Source of the DNA: Pseudomonadota bacterium
Lineage (GTDB): Bacteria; Pseudomonadota; Gammaproteobacteria; Steroidobacterales; Woeseiaceae
Direction: 5' to 3'
NCBI GenBank assembly: GCA_022567775.1
Contig: JADFGH010000064.1
Location: 1-9,201 of the forward strand
DNA length: 9,201 nt
Translations under genes and position numbers: made by a program
Notes under the pieces: model-generated
What the model was told of the DNA's origin: nothing
The model's database searches: none
What the model saw: the letters and a program-made list of their open reading frames with translations, nothing else
Shown here: piece after piece, positions 1 to 5,836 of the stretch
Numbering within the stretch: the first letter of the stretch is position 1
How the letters are laid out: every line of letters begins with the position of its first letter

Positions 1-1
1 C

Positions 2-916
2 AGCAGTGATTCTGTCGCCGAAATGTTGGGCACGATCGATCGCCGGCATGTATCTCGCATTCTCAAGTTGCTTGCGGCGGGAGATGCGCCCGGCATCCTG
101 GCGGCGATACGGGAGATTGACGAGCAATTTCCCGATTACGCGAGATTTCTGGATGACATGGCGACGATGCTGCAACGAATTGCCGTTTACCAGGTCGTCG
201 GTGCGGCTGATGTTGAGGATGAGGATGACGAAGGCGAACTCGCCGCATTTGCCGGTGATATATCTCCCGAGGACGTGCAACTTTTCTACCAGATCGCGCT
301 AATCGGCCGCCGCGATCTGCACCTCGCGCCTGATCCGAAAAGCGGCGCCGAAATGACTTTATTGCGTATGCTTGCGTTTCGGCCCGGCGGTGACGTCCGT
401 CCGCCGGTGGGCGGAGAAAAGACCAGTGACGTCGCTGCCAGGCCGCAGCAAACGGAGAACAAGTCGAGTAAGGCGGCAGCGCCGGCCCCGGTCGTCGAGA
501 CGGCAGCGTGGCAGGATCCCGATTGGTCGGAACTGATCAATAAAATGGAGATCAGCGGGGCCGGGAAGCTGCTGGCGAGTAATTGTGCGTTCGTACGGCG
601 CCAGGACCATGTGCTGTATCTCTGCCTGGATGAAAAGTCAGAGACCTTACTGACCAAGTCGACTGAAGCGTCGTTGACCAAGGCGCTGTGTACGCACTAT
701 GGCGAGTCACTGCGTCTCGATATCTCGATCGGTAAGGCCGGGTCCGCAACGCCGATTCAGGAGGAAGCTCGTCGGGTCGACGCGAAATACGCGGCGGCAC
801 GTGCATCCATTGAAGCAGACCCCAACGTGAAAGCGTTGCAGGATATGTTTGGCGCCGAGCTTAATCAGGATTCCATCGAACCCATCCACAATCAACCGTC
901 AGCGAACCAGGAGTAG
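2..916 (+). CDS. dnaX: DNA polymerase III subunit gamma/tau, C-terminal part (5' end outside window)
   Basis: Clamp-loader ATPase subunit of the replicase. Only the last 304 codons are visible and the frame is open from the left edge, so the ATPase domains I-II lie outside. The visible start matches domain III, the collar: 'AEMLGTIDRR' and, further on, 'LFYQIALIGRRDL' and 'EMTLLRMLAF' closely resemble E. coli DnaX. A low-complexity Pro/Ala/Glu linker follows (about residues 130-170). After it comes a tau-type C-terminal domain, with 'WSELINKM' near its start and 'LQDMFGAELNQDSIEPI' at its end, which in tau contacts the polymerase alpha subunit. The stretch after domain III is about 180 residues, compared with roughly 275 in E. 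coli, so the linker and DnaB-binding region are compressed. An acidic insert (VEDEDDEGE) sits inside domain III. The stop lies 3 bases before ebfC, as in the usual dnaX-ybaB-recR operon. Identity is secure; the E. coli comparison is from memory. Confidence 0.95.
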   Translation, partial: SSDSVAEMLGTIDRRHVSRILKLLAAGDAPGILAAIREIDEQFPDYARFLDDMATMLQRIAVYQVVGAADVEDEDDEGELAAFAGDISPEDVQLFYQIALIGRRDLHLAPDPKSGAEMTLLRMLAFRPGGDVRPPVGGEKTSDVAARPQQTENKSSKAAAPAPVVETAAWQDPDWSELINKMEISGAGKLLASNCAFVRRQDHVLYLCLDEKSETLLTKSTEASLTKALCTHYGESLRLDISIGKAGSATPIQEEARRVDAKYAAARASIEADPNVKALQDMFGAELNQDSIEPIHNQPSANQE

Positions 917-919
917 TCG

Positions 920-1243
920 ATGAAAGGTGGCATCGGCCAGCTAATGAGACAGGCCCAGCAAATGCAGGCCGACATGCAGAAAGCCCAGGAGGAGATGGCC
1001 AGTCTGACCGTGACCGGTGAATCTGGTGGTGGAATGGTACGGATCATCATGACCTGCAAGCACGAACTGAAGAGCCTGGATATTGACGATACTCTGATCG
1101 GCGATGACAAGGATATGCTGGAGGATCTGATCATTGCAGCGTTCAACGACGCAGTTCACCGTGTCGAGAAAACGATTCAGGAAAAGTTTTCTGGCATGAC
1201 GGCGGCTTTAAGTTTGCCACCCGGAATGAAACTGCCGTTTTAG
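920..1243 (+). CDS. ebfC: YbaB/EbfC family nucleoid-associated DNA-binding protein
   Basis: Small DNA-binding protein of 107 residues, the normal length for the family. Members form dimers with a tweezer-like shape and bind DNA with little or modest sequence preference; they are linked to the nucleoid. The sequence begins with the typical 'MKGGIGQLMRQAQQMQ' helix, rich in Gln and Met. It then has a beta region containing 'VTGESGGGMV', a second helix 'DLIIAAFNDAVHRVE' and a C-terminal tail 'LPPGMKLPF', all characteristic. The ATG is preceded by an AGGAG Shine-Dalgarno (909-913) at 6 bases' distance, the best ribosome site in this cluster. It lies between dnaX (3-base gap) and recR (18-base gap), the conserved gammaproteobacterial order, so co-transcription is very likely. 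Its exact cellular job is unsettled even in model organisms. Confidence 0.95.
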   Translation: MKGGIGQLMRQAQQMQADMQKAQEEMASLTVTGESGGGMVRIIMTCKHELKSLDIDDTLIGDDKDMLEDLIIAAFNDAVHRVEKTIQEKFSGMTAALSLPPGMKLPF

Positions 1244-1261
1244 TTCGGTTGCCGTCAACTC

Positions 1262-1861
1262 GTGTCTTACTCTCCGTTACTGGTTCGTCTCATCGACACC
1301 TTGAGTTGCATGCCGGGAGTCGGCAGAAAATCTGCACAGCGGATTGCCTTTAATTTGCTTGAGCGCAATCGGGATGGCGCGTTGAAGCTATCGCAGGCTT
1401 TGTCCGAAGCCGTTGCCGGAATTGGCCATTGCAAGCGCTGCCGTATGTTTACTGAACATGAGCTGTGCAATATTTGCTCGGCACCGGGCCGTGACGAGGG
1501 TCAGCTGTGTGCGGTCGAATCGCCAGCTGATGTCATGGCGGTCGAGGACGCGACCGGTTATCGTGGGCAATACTTCGTACTGATGGGACACTTGTCGCCG
1601 CTGGATGGCATTGGCCCGGGTGATCTGGGCATGGATGCACTTGAAGAGCGGCTGGCCGCGGGCACGGTCAAGGAACTTATCATTGCGACTAACCCGACGG
1701 TCGAGGGTGATGCGACGGCACACTATCTTGCCGACCTGGCGAGCAAGCATAAGGTACAGGCGAGTCGCATCGCCTACGGCGTGCCGCTGGGCGGCGAACT
1801 GGAATATGTAGATGGCGGTACCTTGTCACACGCGTTCTTCGGAAGGCGTATTGTGGATTGA
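1262..1861 (+). CDS. recR: Recombination mediator protein RecR
   Basis: RecR works with RecO (and RecF) to load RecA onto SSB-coated single-stranded gaps. The protein has 199 residues, the standard length. Domains in order: a helix-hairpin-helix containing [11 protein letters not shown] (residues 17-27); a Cys4 zinc finger with C57, C60, C69 and C72; a Toprim domain starting at VESPAD (85-90) with [11 protein letters not shown] at 109-119; and the [12 protein letters not shown] segment at 142-153, ending in a [12 protein letters not shown] stretch. The start is GTG at 1262: the alignment of '[11 protein letters not shown]' with other RecR N-termini ends there and no ATG is near. No clear Shine-Dalgarno is visible, so translation probably depends on coupling with ebfC, 18 bases upstream. 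The stop (1859-1861) is 26 bases before the likely hinT start. All key residues are present. Confidence 0.97.
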   Translation: MSYSPLLVRLIDTLSCMPGVGRKSAQRIAFNLLERNRDGALKLSQALSEAVAGIGHCKRCRMFTEHELCNICSAPGRDEGQLCAVESPADVMAVEDATGYRGQYFVLMGHLSPLDGIGPGDLGMDALEERLAAGTVKELIIATNPTVEGDATAHYLADLASKHKVQASRIAYGVPLGGELEYVDGGTLSHAFFGRRIVD

Positions 1862-1887
1862 CCAATTCAATCAGACGGATTGCTGTG

Positions 1888-2241
1888 ATGACTAGTAACC
1901 CCGATTGCCTTTTTTGCAAAATAACGGCTGGCGATATCGACGCCGATATCATTCATCAGACGGATCAGGTCGTAGGATTCCGGGATCTCAATCCCCAGGC
2001 ACCGACACACGTATTGATCGTCCCGCGACGCCACATTCCAACGATCAACGATATCGCTGAATCCGACGCCGCAGTCATTGGCCAGCTTTTTGTCGCAGCA
2101 AAGGAGATTGCCGCGGAGGAGGGCTTATCCGAGCCCGGCTACCGGGTCATCATGAACTGCAACGCCGGCGCCGGCCAGACCGTGTTTCATGTGCATTTAC
2201 ACTTGCTTGGTGGCAGACCATTTACCTGGCCGCCCGGCTAA
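1888..2241 (+). CDS. hinT: HIT-family purine nucleoside phosphoramidase (HinT-like)
   Basis: Histidine-triad protein that hydrolyses AMP-N bonds in adenosine phosphoramidates and acyl-AMPs; cytoplasmic and dimeric in known homologues. With the ATG at 1888 it has 117 residues, the family norm. Visible landmarks are a CxxC pair (C7, C10) before KI, the 'FRDLNPQAPTHVLIVP' core (31-46), H49, and the triad H101-V-H103-L-H105 with H103 as the expected nucleophile. The C-terminal 'GGRPFTWPPG' tail is typical of proteobacterial HinT. C7/C10 with histidines suggest the zinc-binding subgroup, which is inference. A TTG at 1858 overlapping the recR stop would add ten residues unlike other HinT N-termini, so I prefer the ATG, although its ribosome site is poor. 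It is likely the last gene of the dnaX cluster and converges on rsgA with a 3-base gap. Confidence 0.93.
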   Translation: MTSNPDCLFCKITAGDIDADIIHQTDQVVGFRDLNPQAPTHVLIVPRRHIPTINDIAESDAAVIGQLFVAAKEIAAEEGLSEPGYRVIMNCNAGAGQTVFHVHLHLLGGRPFTWPPG

Positions 2242-2244
2242 CAG

Positions 2245-3186
2245 TTAGTTGTAGTTGTCGGCAAGTTTTTGCGCCAGTGCCAGCAGACGCCTGTAACTCT
2301 CGTATCGGCGTGCGCTGATTTCGCCGATCTCTACGGCTGACTTGACCGCACAGTCCGGTTCTCGCAGATGGCGGCAATTTGCAAATCGGCAGTCAGGAGC
2401 GTGCTCGTCAATTTCCCGGAAGCCACGAGCGACCAGATCCGGCGATTCGATCGCCGGCGCATAATCGCGCACGCCGGGTGAATCGATTACTACGCCGCCC
2501 TCAGGGAACGACCACATCATGGAATTGACCGTGGTATGCCGGCCCTCGCCGGTGGCTCGCGACAACTCCGCCGTTTGCTGATCCGCGTCCTTGATCAGGT
2601 AATTAATCAGGCTCGATTTTCCGACACCTGACTGGCCAACGATTATCGTAGTTTGTTCACAGAGATGTCGCTTCAATTCATTGAGGTTGTCGCCGGTTTT
2701 TGCACTGCATCGCACGGTTGCGTAGCCGATTTTCGCGAAATCGGCGAGTGCGGTTTCCGATGATTCGGATGCCGCGCCAAGGTCAGACTTATTGAACACC
2801 ACCAGTGCGGATACATCCATAAGCTCCGCCGCCGCAAGGTATCGGTCGACGATAAACCAGTCCGCCGCCGGCGCATCGGCGGCCACAACGGAAACCAGGT
2901 CGATATTCGCCACCAGTACTTCGATACGACCTCGTCTGTCCGGGCGGGATAATTCGTTCCTGCGCGGCAATATTTTCGTGATCAGCCATTCGGGTTCGTT
3001 CGCGATCGCCCGGGCCTCGACAAGGTCACCGCAAACAGGACGAATTTTCTTGCCTTTCAGCCGCCCGGTTACCTCCGAACCGTCATCCAGGCGAATTCTC
3101 ATGCGTTGGCTAAACGTCGCTGTTACCAGGGCATGCTGTGTCACGCCGGCGCATTGCACGGTTGATGTTGGTCGGGAATAGGGCAT
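2245..3186 (-). CDS. rsgA: Ribosome small-subunit-dependent GTPase A
   Basis: Circularly permuted GTPase that checks and releases late-assembling 30S subunits. Counting from the ATG at 3186 (313 residues), an N-terminal OB-fold (about 15-75) is followed by the permuted G motifs. G4 NKSD is at 132-135, an SAKTG G5-like segment at 161-165, the G1 P-loop GQSGVGKSS at 184-192, the G2 region 'GRHTT' near 215-219 and G3 DSPG at 235-238. The C-terminal zinc motif uses C266, C271, H273 and C279. The order G4-G5-G1-G2-G3 is diagnostic of the family. A GTG one codon upstream (3189) is an alternative start; neither has a strong Shine-Dalgarno. The gene is somewhat shorter than E. coli RsgA because it lacks an N-terminal extension. 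In many gammaproteobacteria rsgA sits next to orn and divergent from it, as here. Confidence 0.96.
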   Translation of the reverse strand: MPYSRPTSTVQCAGVTQHALVTATFSQRMRIRLDDGSEVTGRLKGKKIRPVCGDLVEARAIANEPEWLITKILPRRNELSRPDRRGRIEVLVANIDLVSVVAADAPAADWFIVDRYLAAAELMDVSALVVFNKSDLGAASESSETALADFAKIGYATVRCSAKTGDNLNELKRHLCEQTTIIVGQSGVGKSSLINYLIKDADQQTAELSRATGEGRHTTVNSMMWSFPEGGVVIDSPGVRDYAPAIESPDLVARGFREIDEHAPDCRFANCRHLREPDCAVKSAVEIGEISARRYESYRRLLALAQKLADNYN

Positions 3187-3236
3187 CACGGCGCAGTATG
3201 CCGCTAAGCTTGGGGTAACTCTATATACCTGTCGTG

Positions 3237-3249
3237 GTCGCTCCTACAG
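3237..3249 (-). repeat. Decayed REP-like head in the rsgA/orn spacer
   Basis: Read on the minus strand this is CTGTAGGAGCGAC. It matches 11 of 13 bases of the corresponding part of the REP-like palindrome at 5805-5817, in the same orientation. The second arm expected of an intact element is degraded; only a short flanking pair, CCTGT (3228-3232) with ACAGG (3246-3250), can still fold. It lies in the 215-base spacer between the divergent rsgA and orn genes. I see no gene or RNA in that spacer. Confidence 0.45.
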
Positions 3250-3401
3250 GCCATTACCTTCGGCACGCGCCTCGTCGCGCCATCGATCTGGCCAGCAACG
3301 CGGCTCACGAAAGGTACATAGAGGTACACTCGAGCCATGCATCTCCGCCGCTGCTACACTGTGCGACCTGAAATTGGATATGAGTGGGAATAGGGGACTG
3401 A

Positions 3402-3989
3402 ATGACCGCAAGCGAGAAGACACCGGCAGGGGACGCCGCCAGCAACCTGATCTGGATCGACCTCGAGATGACCGGCCTGAACACGACCACTGATCAGATC
3501 ATCGAAATTGCAACGATCGTGACAGACGCTCATCTGAATGAATTAGCGGCGGGGCCAGAGCTGGCGATTTACCAACCCAAGGAAATTATGGACGGGATGG
3601 ACGAGTGGAACACGCGCCAGCACGGGGAATCCGGACTGACTGCGCGGGTCCGCGAAAGCAGGCTATCTATGCAGGAGGCAGAAAAGCAAACGATCGATTT
3701 TCTCGAAGGTCATATAAATGTCGGCGTATCACCGATGTGTGGAAACAGTATCTGCCAGGACCGGCGTTTTCTGGCCAGGCAAATGCCGCTGCTGGAGGCG
3801 TTTTTTCATTACCGGAATCTCGATGTCAGCACACTGAAGATTCTTGCTAATTATTGGGCGCCTGAGCTTGCGAACGGATTCAAAAAGGAATCGAGCCACA
3901 GGGCGCTTGCCGATATTCGTGACTCGATCGCCGAGCTGACTTACTACCGGGAATCGTTGTTCGATCAAAGTGTGCTGAAGCTGGATTGA
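3402..3989 (+). CDS. orn: Oligoribonuclease
   Basis: 3'-to-5' exoribonuclease of the DEDDh superfamily. It degrades di- and other very short oligoribonucleotides left by RNA decay, and pGpG from cyclic-di-GMP turnover; it is essential in several gammaproteobacteria. The 195 residues show all five catalytic positions: D20 and E22 in '[10 protein letters not shown]', D120 in 'SICQDRRF', and H166 and D171 in '[12 protein letters not shown]'. The end '[10 protein letters not shown]' is also typical. About ten extra N-terminal residues (KTPAGDAAS region) precede the conserved start of the fold. The ATG at 3402 has an AGGGGA ribosome site at 3392-3397. Its TGA shares one base with the ATG of the next gene, so the two are likely co-translated. 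It is divergent from rsgA. Confidence 0.97.
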   Translation: MTASEKTPAGDAASNLIWIDLEMTGLNTTTDQIIEIATIVTDAHLNELAAGPELAIYQPKEIMDGMDEWNTRQHGESGLTARVRESRLSMQEAEKQTIDFLEGHINVGVSPMCGNSICQDRRFLARQMPLLEAFFHYRNLDVSTLKILANYWAPELANGFKKESSHRALADIRDSIAELTYYRESLFDQSVLKLD

Positions 3990-4585
3990 TGGTGACAAAG
4001 CCCGATGCGCCAGCCACTGAACGGAACAGGAATGCCATTCTCGAAGTTATCCGCGACGAGTTTCAGGATTGTCGTGCAGTTCTTGAAATCGGTTCAGGCA
4101 GTGGTCAGCATGCAATTTTCTTTGCGAGCCGTATGTCGTGGCTTACCTGGCAGACCAGCGATCTGGCGGCAAATCATGATGGCATCAACGCCTGGCTGGC
4201 CGACGCCAATCCCGGCAATGTACAGGCCCCATTGGAATTGGATGTTGAGGAACCGTTGCAGACTAACGACAAGTTCGACGCGGTGTTCTCTGCAAACACT
4301 GCACACATAATGAGCATCGCAGCAGTAGAGTGCATGTTCAGGATTGTTGCTCGATGTTTGACTGATGGCGGAAAGTTTTGTCTTTATGGTCCTTTCAATC
4401 AAAACGGTGAATTCACGAGTGACAGCAACAGGGATTTTGATGCGAATCTGAAATCGCAAAATCCGGCGATGGGTATTCGGGATCTGGAAGTCCTGGACGG
4501 TTTTGCGGAGGCAAACGATTTGCACCGGGCAGGCCTCTACGCGATGCCCGCAAATAATATGATTGCAGTCTGGATAAAAAGTTAA
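3989..4585 (+). CDS. DUF938 family predicted SAM-dependent methyltransferase
   Basis: Class I Rossmann-fold methyltransferase-like protein of the DUF938 family (related to vertebrate METTL26); substrate unknown. With the ATG at 3989 it has 198 residues, the full family length. It starts with the characteristic 'ATERNRNAILEVI' segment. Motif I 'LEIGSGSGQH' (32-41) would bind S-adenosylmethionine. 'WQTSDLAAN' follows, then 'VFSANTAHIMS' in the motif IV region, 'YGPFNQNGEFTSDSN', and 'GIRDLEVLD' with the closing 'PANNMIAVW'; these are all family signatures. The start overlaps the orn stop as TGATG, giving translational coupling; a TTG one codon earlier is less likely. Coupling to orn suggests shared expression, not necessarily a shared pathway. 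The family assignment is firm, but any statement on function is open. Confidence 0.9.
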   Translation: MVTKPDAPATERNRNAILEVIRDEFQDCRAVLEIGSGSGQHAIFFASRMSWLTWQTSDLAANHDGINAWLADANPGNVQAPLELDVEEPLQTNDKFDAVFSANTAHIMSIAAVECMFRIVARCLTDGGKFCLYGPFNQNGEFTSDSNRDFDANLKSQNPAMGIRDLEVLDGFAEANDLHRAGLYAMPANNMIAVWIKS

Positions 4586-4608
4586 GACGCGTATTCGGGG
4601 TACTGGCT

Positions 4609-4992
4609 ATGGCCACACATAAAGGCGGCTGTCACTGCGGGCGAATTCGTTTCGAGGTGGATGCGCCGCCGGATCTTGTACTGAGTGAATGCAACTGCAG
4701 TATCTGTAACATGATCGGCTACCAGCATTTGATTGTGCCGAGATCGGCCTTCAGGATGATTCAAGGCGAAGATCAACTAATCACCTACGAATTCAATACC
4801 GGCACAGCACAGCATTACTTTTGCAGCCACTGTGGGGTGAAGTCGTTCTATGTGCCGAGATCTCATCCGGCAGGCATTAGCGTCAACGGCCGTTGCCTGG
4901 ACCCGGGTACCGTCAGTTCGGTAACTTTGAAACCGTTTGACGGCCGTCATTGGGAACAGAATCGGGACCAGCTCGCGCCGTTACCCGATTGA
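4609..4992 (+). CDS. GFA/CENP-V domain zinc-binding protein
   Basis: Small protein of 127 residues from the superfamily that includes glutathione-dependent formaldehyde-activating enzyme (Gfa) and the CENP-V domain. The visible cysteines fit the family's two zinc sites: C8 and C10 in 'GGCHCG', C28, C30 and C33 in 'ECNCSIC', and C72 and C75 in 'YFCSHCGVKSFY'. 'GISVNGRCLD' near the end is also typical. The family is widespread and most bacterial members have no proven substrate, so calling it a formaldehyde enzyme would go beyond the sequence; no formaldehyde dehydrogenase lies nearby. It follows the DUF938 gene by 23 bases with only a weak ribosome site, so it is probably the third gene of the orn operon. 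A strong hairpin begins 3 bases after its stop. Confidence 0.88.
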   Translation: MATHKGGCHCGRIRFEVDAPPDLVLSECNCSICNMIGYQHLIVPRSAFRMIQGEDQLITYEFNTGTAQHYFCSHCGVKSFYVPRSHPAGISVNGRCLDPGTVSSVTLKPFDGRHWEQNRDQLAPLPD

Positions 4993-4995
4993 TCC

Positions 4996-5019
4996 GCCTG
5001 TCGCGGGATAGCGACAGGC
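4996..5019 (+). terminator. Perfect 9-bp hairpin after the orn operon, probable terminator
   Basis: GCCTGTCGC (4996-5004) and GCGACAGGC (5011-5019) are exact inverted repeats around a 6-base loop (GGGATA), starting 3 bases after the GFA-gene stop. The stem is GC-rich and should be very stable. It is not followed by a T-run: AAAAGCGG comes next, and TTCTTT only about 10 bases later. It is therefore not a textbook intrinsic terminator. It could instead block 3' exonucleases or serve Rho-dependent ending of the orn transcript. Confidence 0.55.
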
Positions 5020-5102
5020 AAAAGCGGTTCTTTGCGTTTGTGTGGTACGAACTTTCGCCTTGCCTTATAGTTGTCAACTTCATGAGTGGGTGATCAGCAT
5101 CG

Positions 5103-5786
5103 ATGACTAAACAATCAATTTTGCCAGGATTTGGTGTGCTGTGCGCGGCTTCCCTGGTATCGCTCAGCGCATTCGGCGAACCGGTATGGGTGAGCGATCA
5201 ATTCGAGGTCATGTTGCGCACCGGCCCGAGCACAAGTAATGCGATCCAGCTCATGATTGGTAGCGGCGCCGAACTTGAATTCCTCGAAGAGGACGCTGCC
5301 AGCGGATATTCGCGGGTGATGACGGGCGGCGGAACTGAGGGTTGGGTGCTCAGCCGATACCTGATGGCGGAGCCCGGAGCGCGGGAGCAGTTGGTGACGC
5401 TGAAGCAGCAGCTTAACGTGGCGATTTCCGAGGGTGCATCCATGGGGTCGCAACTTGATGTTATTCGTGGCGAGTATGCGGTAGCCGAAGGTCGCGTCAG
5501 CGAACTCGAGCGCGACAAAACGGATATGCAGGCCGAAATCGATAAAATTCGGAGTACCGCCGAAAACGTACTGGCGATCGACAATCAGAACAGGATTCTG
5601 CAGCAACAACTGACTGATGCCGAAATCAGGGTCAGTATTCTCGAGCAGGAAATTGACGATATTGGCAGTCAGGCAAAGCGCAAGTGGTTCATTGTCGGCG
5701 CGTTGGTGCTTTTCGGTGGGGTTTTGCTGGGGTTGTTATTGCCGAGGATGAAGTGGCAAAGACAATCGCGATACGACCGCTTCTAG
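5103..5786 (+). CDS. TIGR04211-type SH3-domain membrane protein (YgiM-like)
   Basis: Protein of 227 residues with the architecture of the gammaproteobacterial TIGR04211/YgiM family; precise role not established. In order: an N-terminal signal-like segment (about 1-25, hydrophobic stretch FGVLCAASLVSLSAFG); a bacterial SH3 domain (about 27-88) with 'VMLRTGPSTSNAIQ' and 'GWVLSRYL'; a long predicted coiled coil rich in Glu, Gln and Leu (about 92-190); then a single membrane helix (195-214, WFIVGALVLFGGVLLGLLLP) and a basic tail. The expected arrangement is SH3 and coiled coil in the periplasm, anchored in the inner membrane by the C-terminal helix. The start ATG has a weak GAGTGGG-like site about 12 bases upstream, and an earlier ATG at 5082 is closed by a stop after three codons. 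It is a single-gene unit converging on ppsA. Confidence 0.88.
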   Translation: MTKQSILPGFGVLCAASLVSLSAFGEPVWVSDQFEVMLRTGPSTSNAIQLMIGSGAELEFLEEDAASGYSRVMTGGGTEGWVLSRYLMAEPGAREQLVTLKQQLNVAISEGASMGSQLDVIRGEYAVAEGRVSELERDKTDMQAEIDKIRSTAENVLAIDNQNRILQQQLTDAEIRVSILEQEIDDIGSQAKRKWFIVGALVLFGGVLLGLLLPRMKWQRQSRYDRF

Positions 5787-5790
5787 AAAT

Positions 5791-5817
5791 GAATCGCGGC
5801 TAAAGCCGCTCCCACAG
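5791..5817 (-). repeat. REP-like palindrome between convergent genes
   Basis: Read on the minus strand the element begins CTGTGGGAGCGGCTTTAGCC and continues to GCGATTC. This closely resembles the GTRGGAGCGGC...GCCGCGA elements scattered through Xanthomonas, Stenotrophomonas and Pseudomonas genomes. GCGGCT (5796-5801) and AGCCGC (5804-5809) pair around a two-base gap, or as a 5-bp stem with a TAAA loop. It occupies the 50-base gap between the stops of the SH3 gene and ppsA, a usual place for REPs, where they may stabilise or terminate both convergent transcripts. A second, decayed copy of its head is at 3237-3249. The family resemblance is from memory; no REP-associated transposase (RAYT) gene is in the window. 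Confidence 0.65.
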
Positions 5818-5836
5818 CACCTCCAGGGATCGATCC

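Noticed and set aside
1858..1887. TTG start of hinT overlapping the recR stop
   Set aside because: Would give a coupled start, but adds ten residues (TNSIRRIAV region) foreign to HinT, while the ATG at 1888 fits the family exactly.
2238..2248. CTAAC-A-GTTAG palindrome between hinT and rsgA
   Set aside because: It is made by the two convergent TAA stop codons with their neighbours; too short for a terminator and no T-runs flank it.
3190..3401. Possible tRNA or small RNA in the rsgA/orn spacer (orn is often near tRNA genes)
   Set aside because: No T-arm GGTTCGAATCC-like segment, no paired acceptor arms and no terminator; only the REP-like remnant and short repeats are seen.
5115..5609. A 164-codon minus-strand open frame opposite the SH3-domain gene
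   Set aside because: Antisense to a convincing gene with signal peptide, SH3 domain, coiled coil and membrane helix; no family resemblance of its own.
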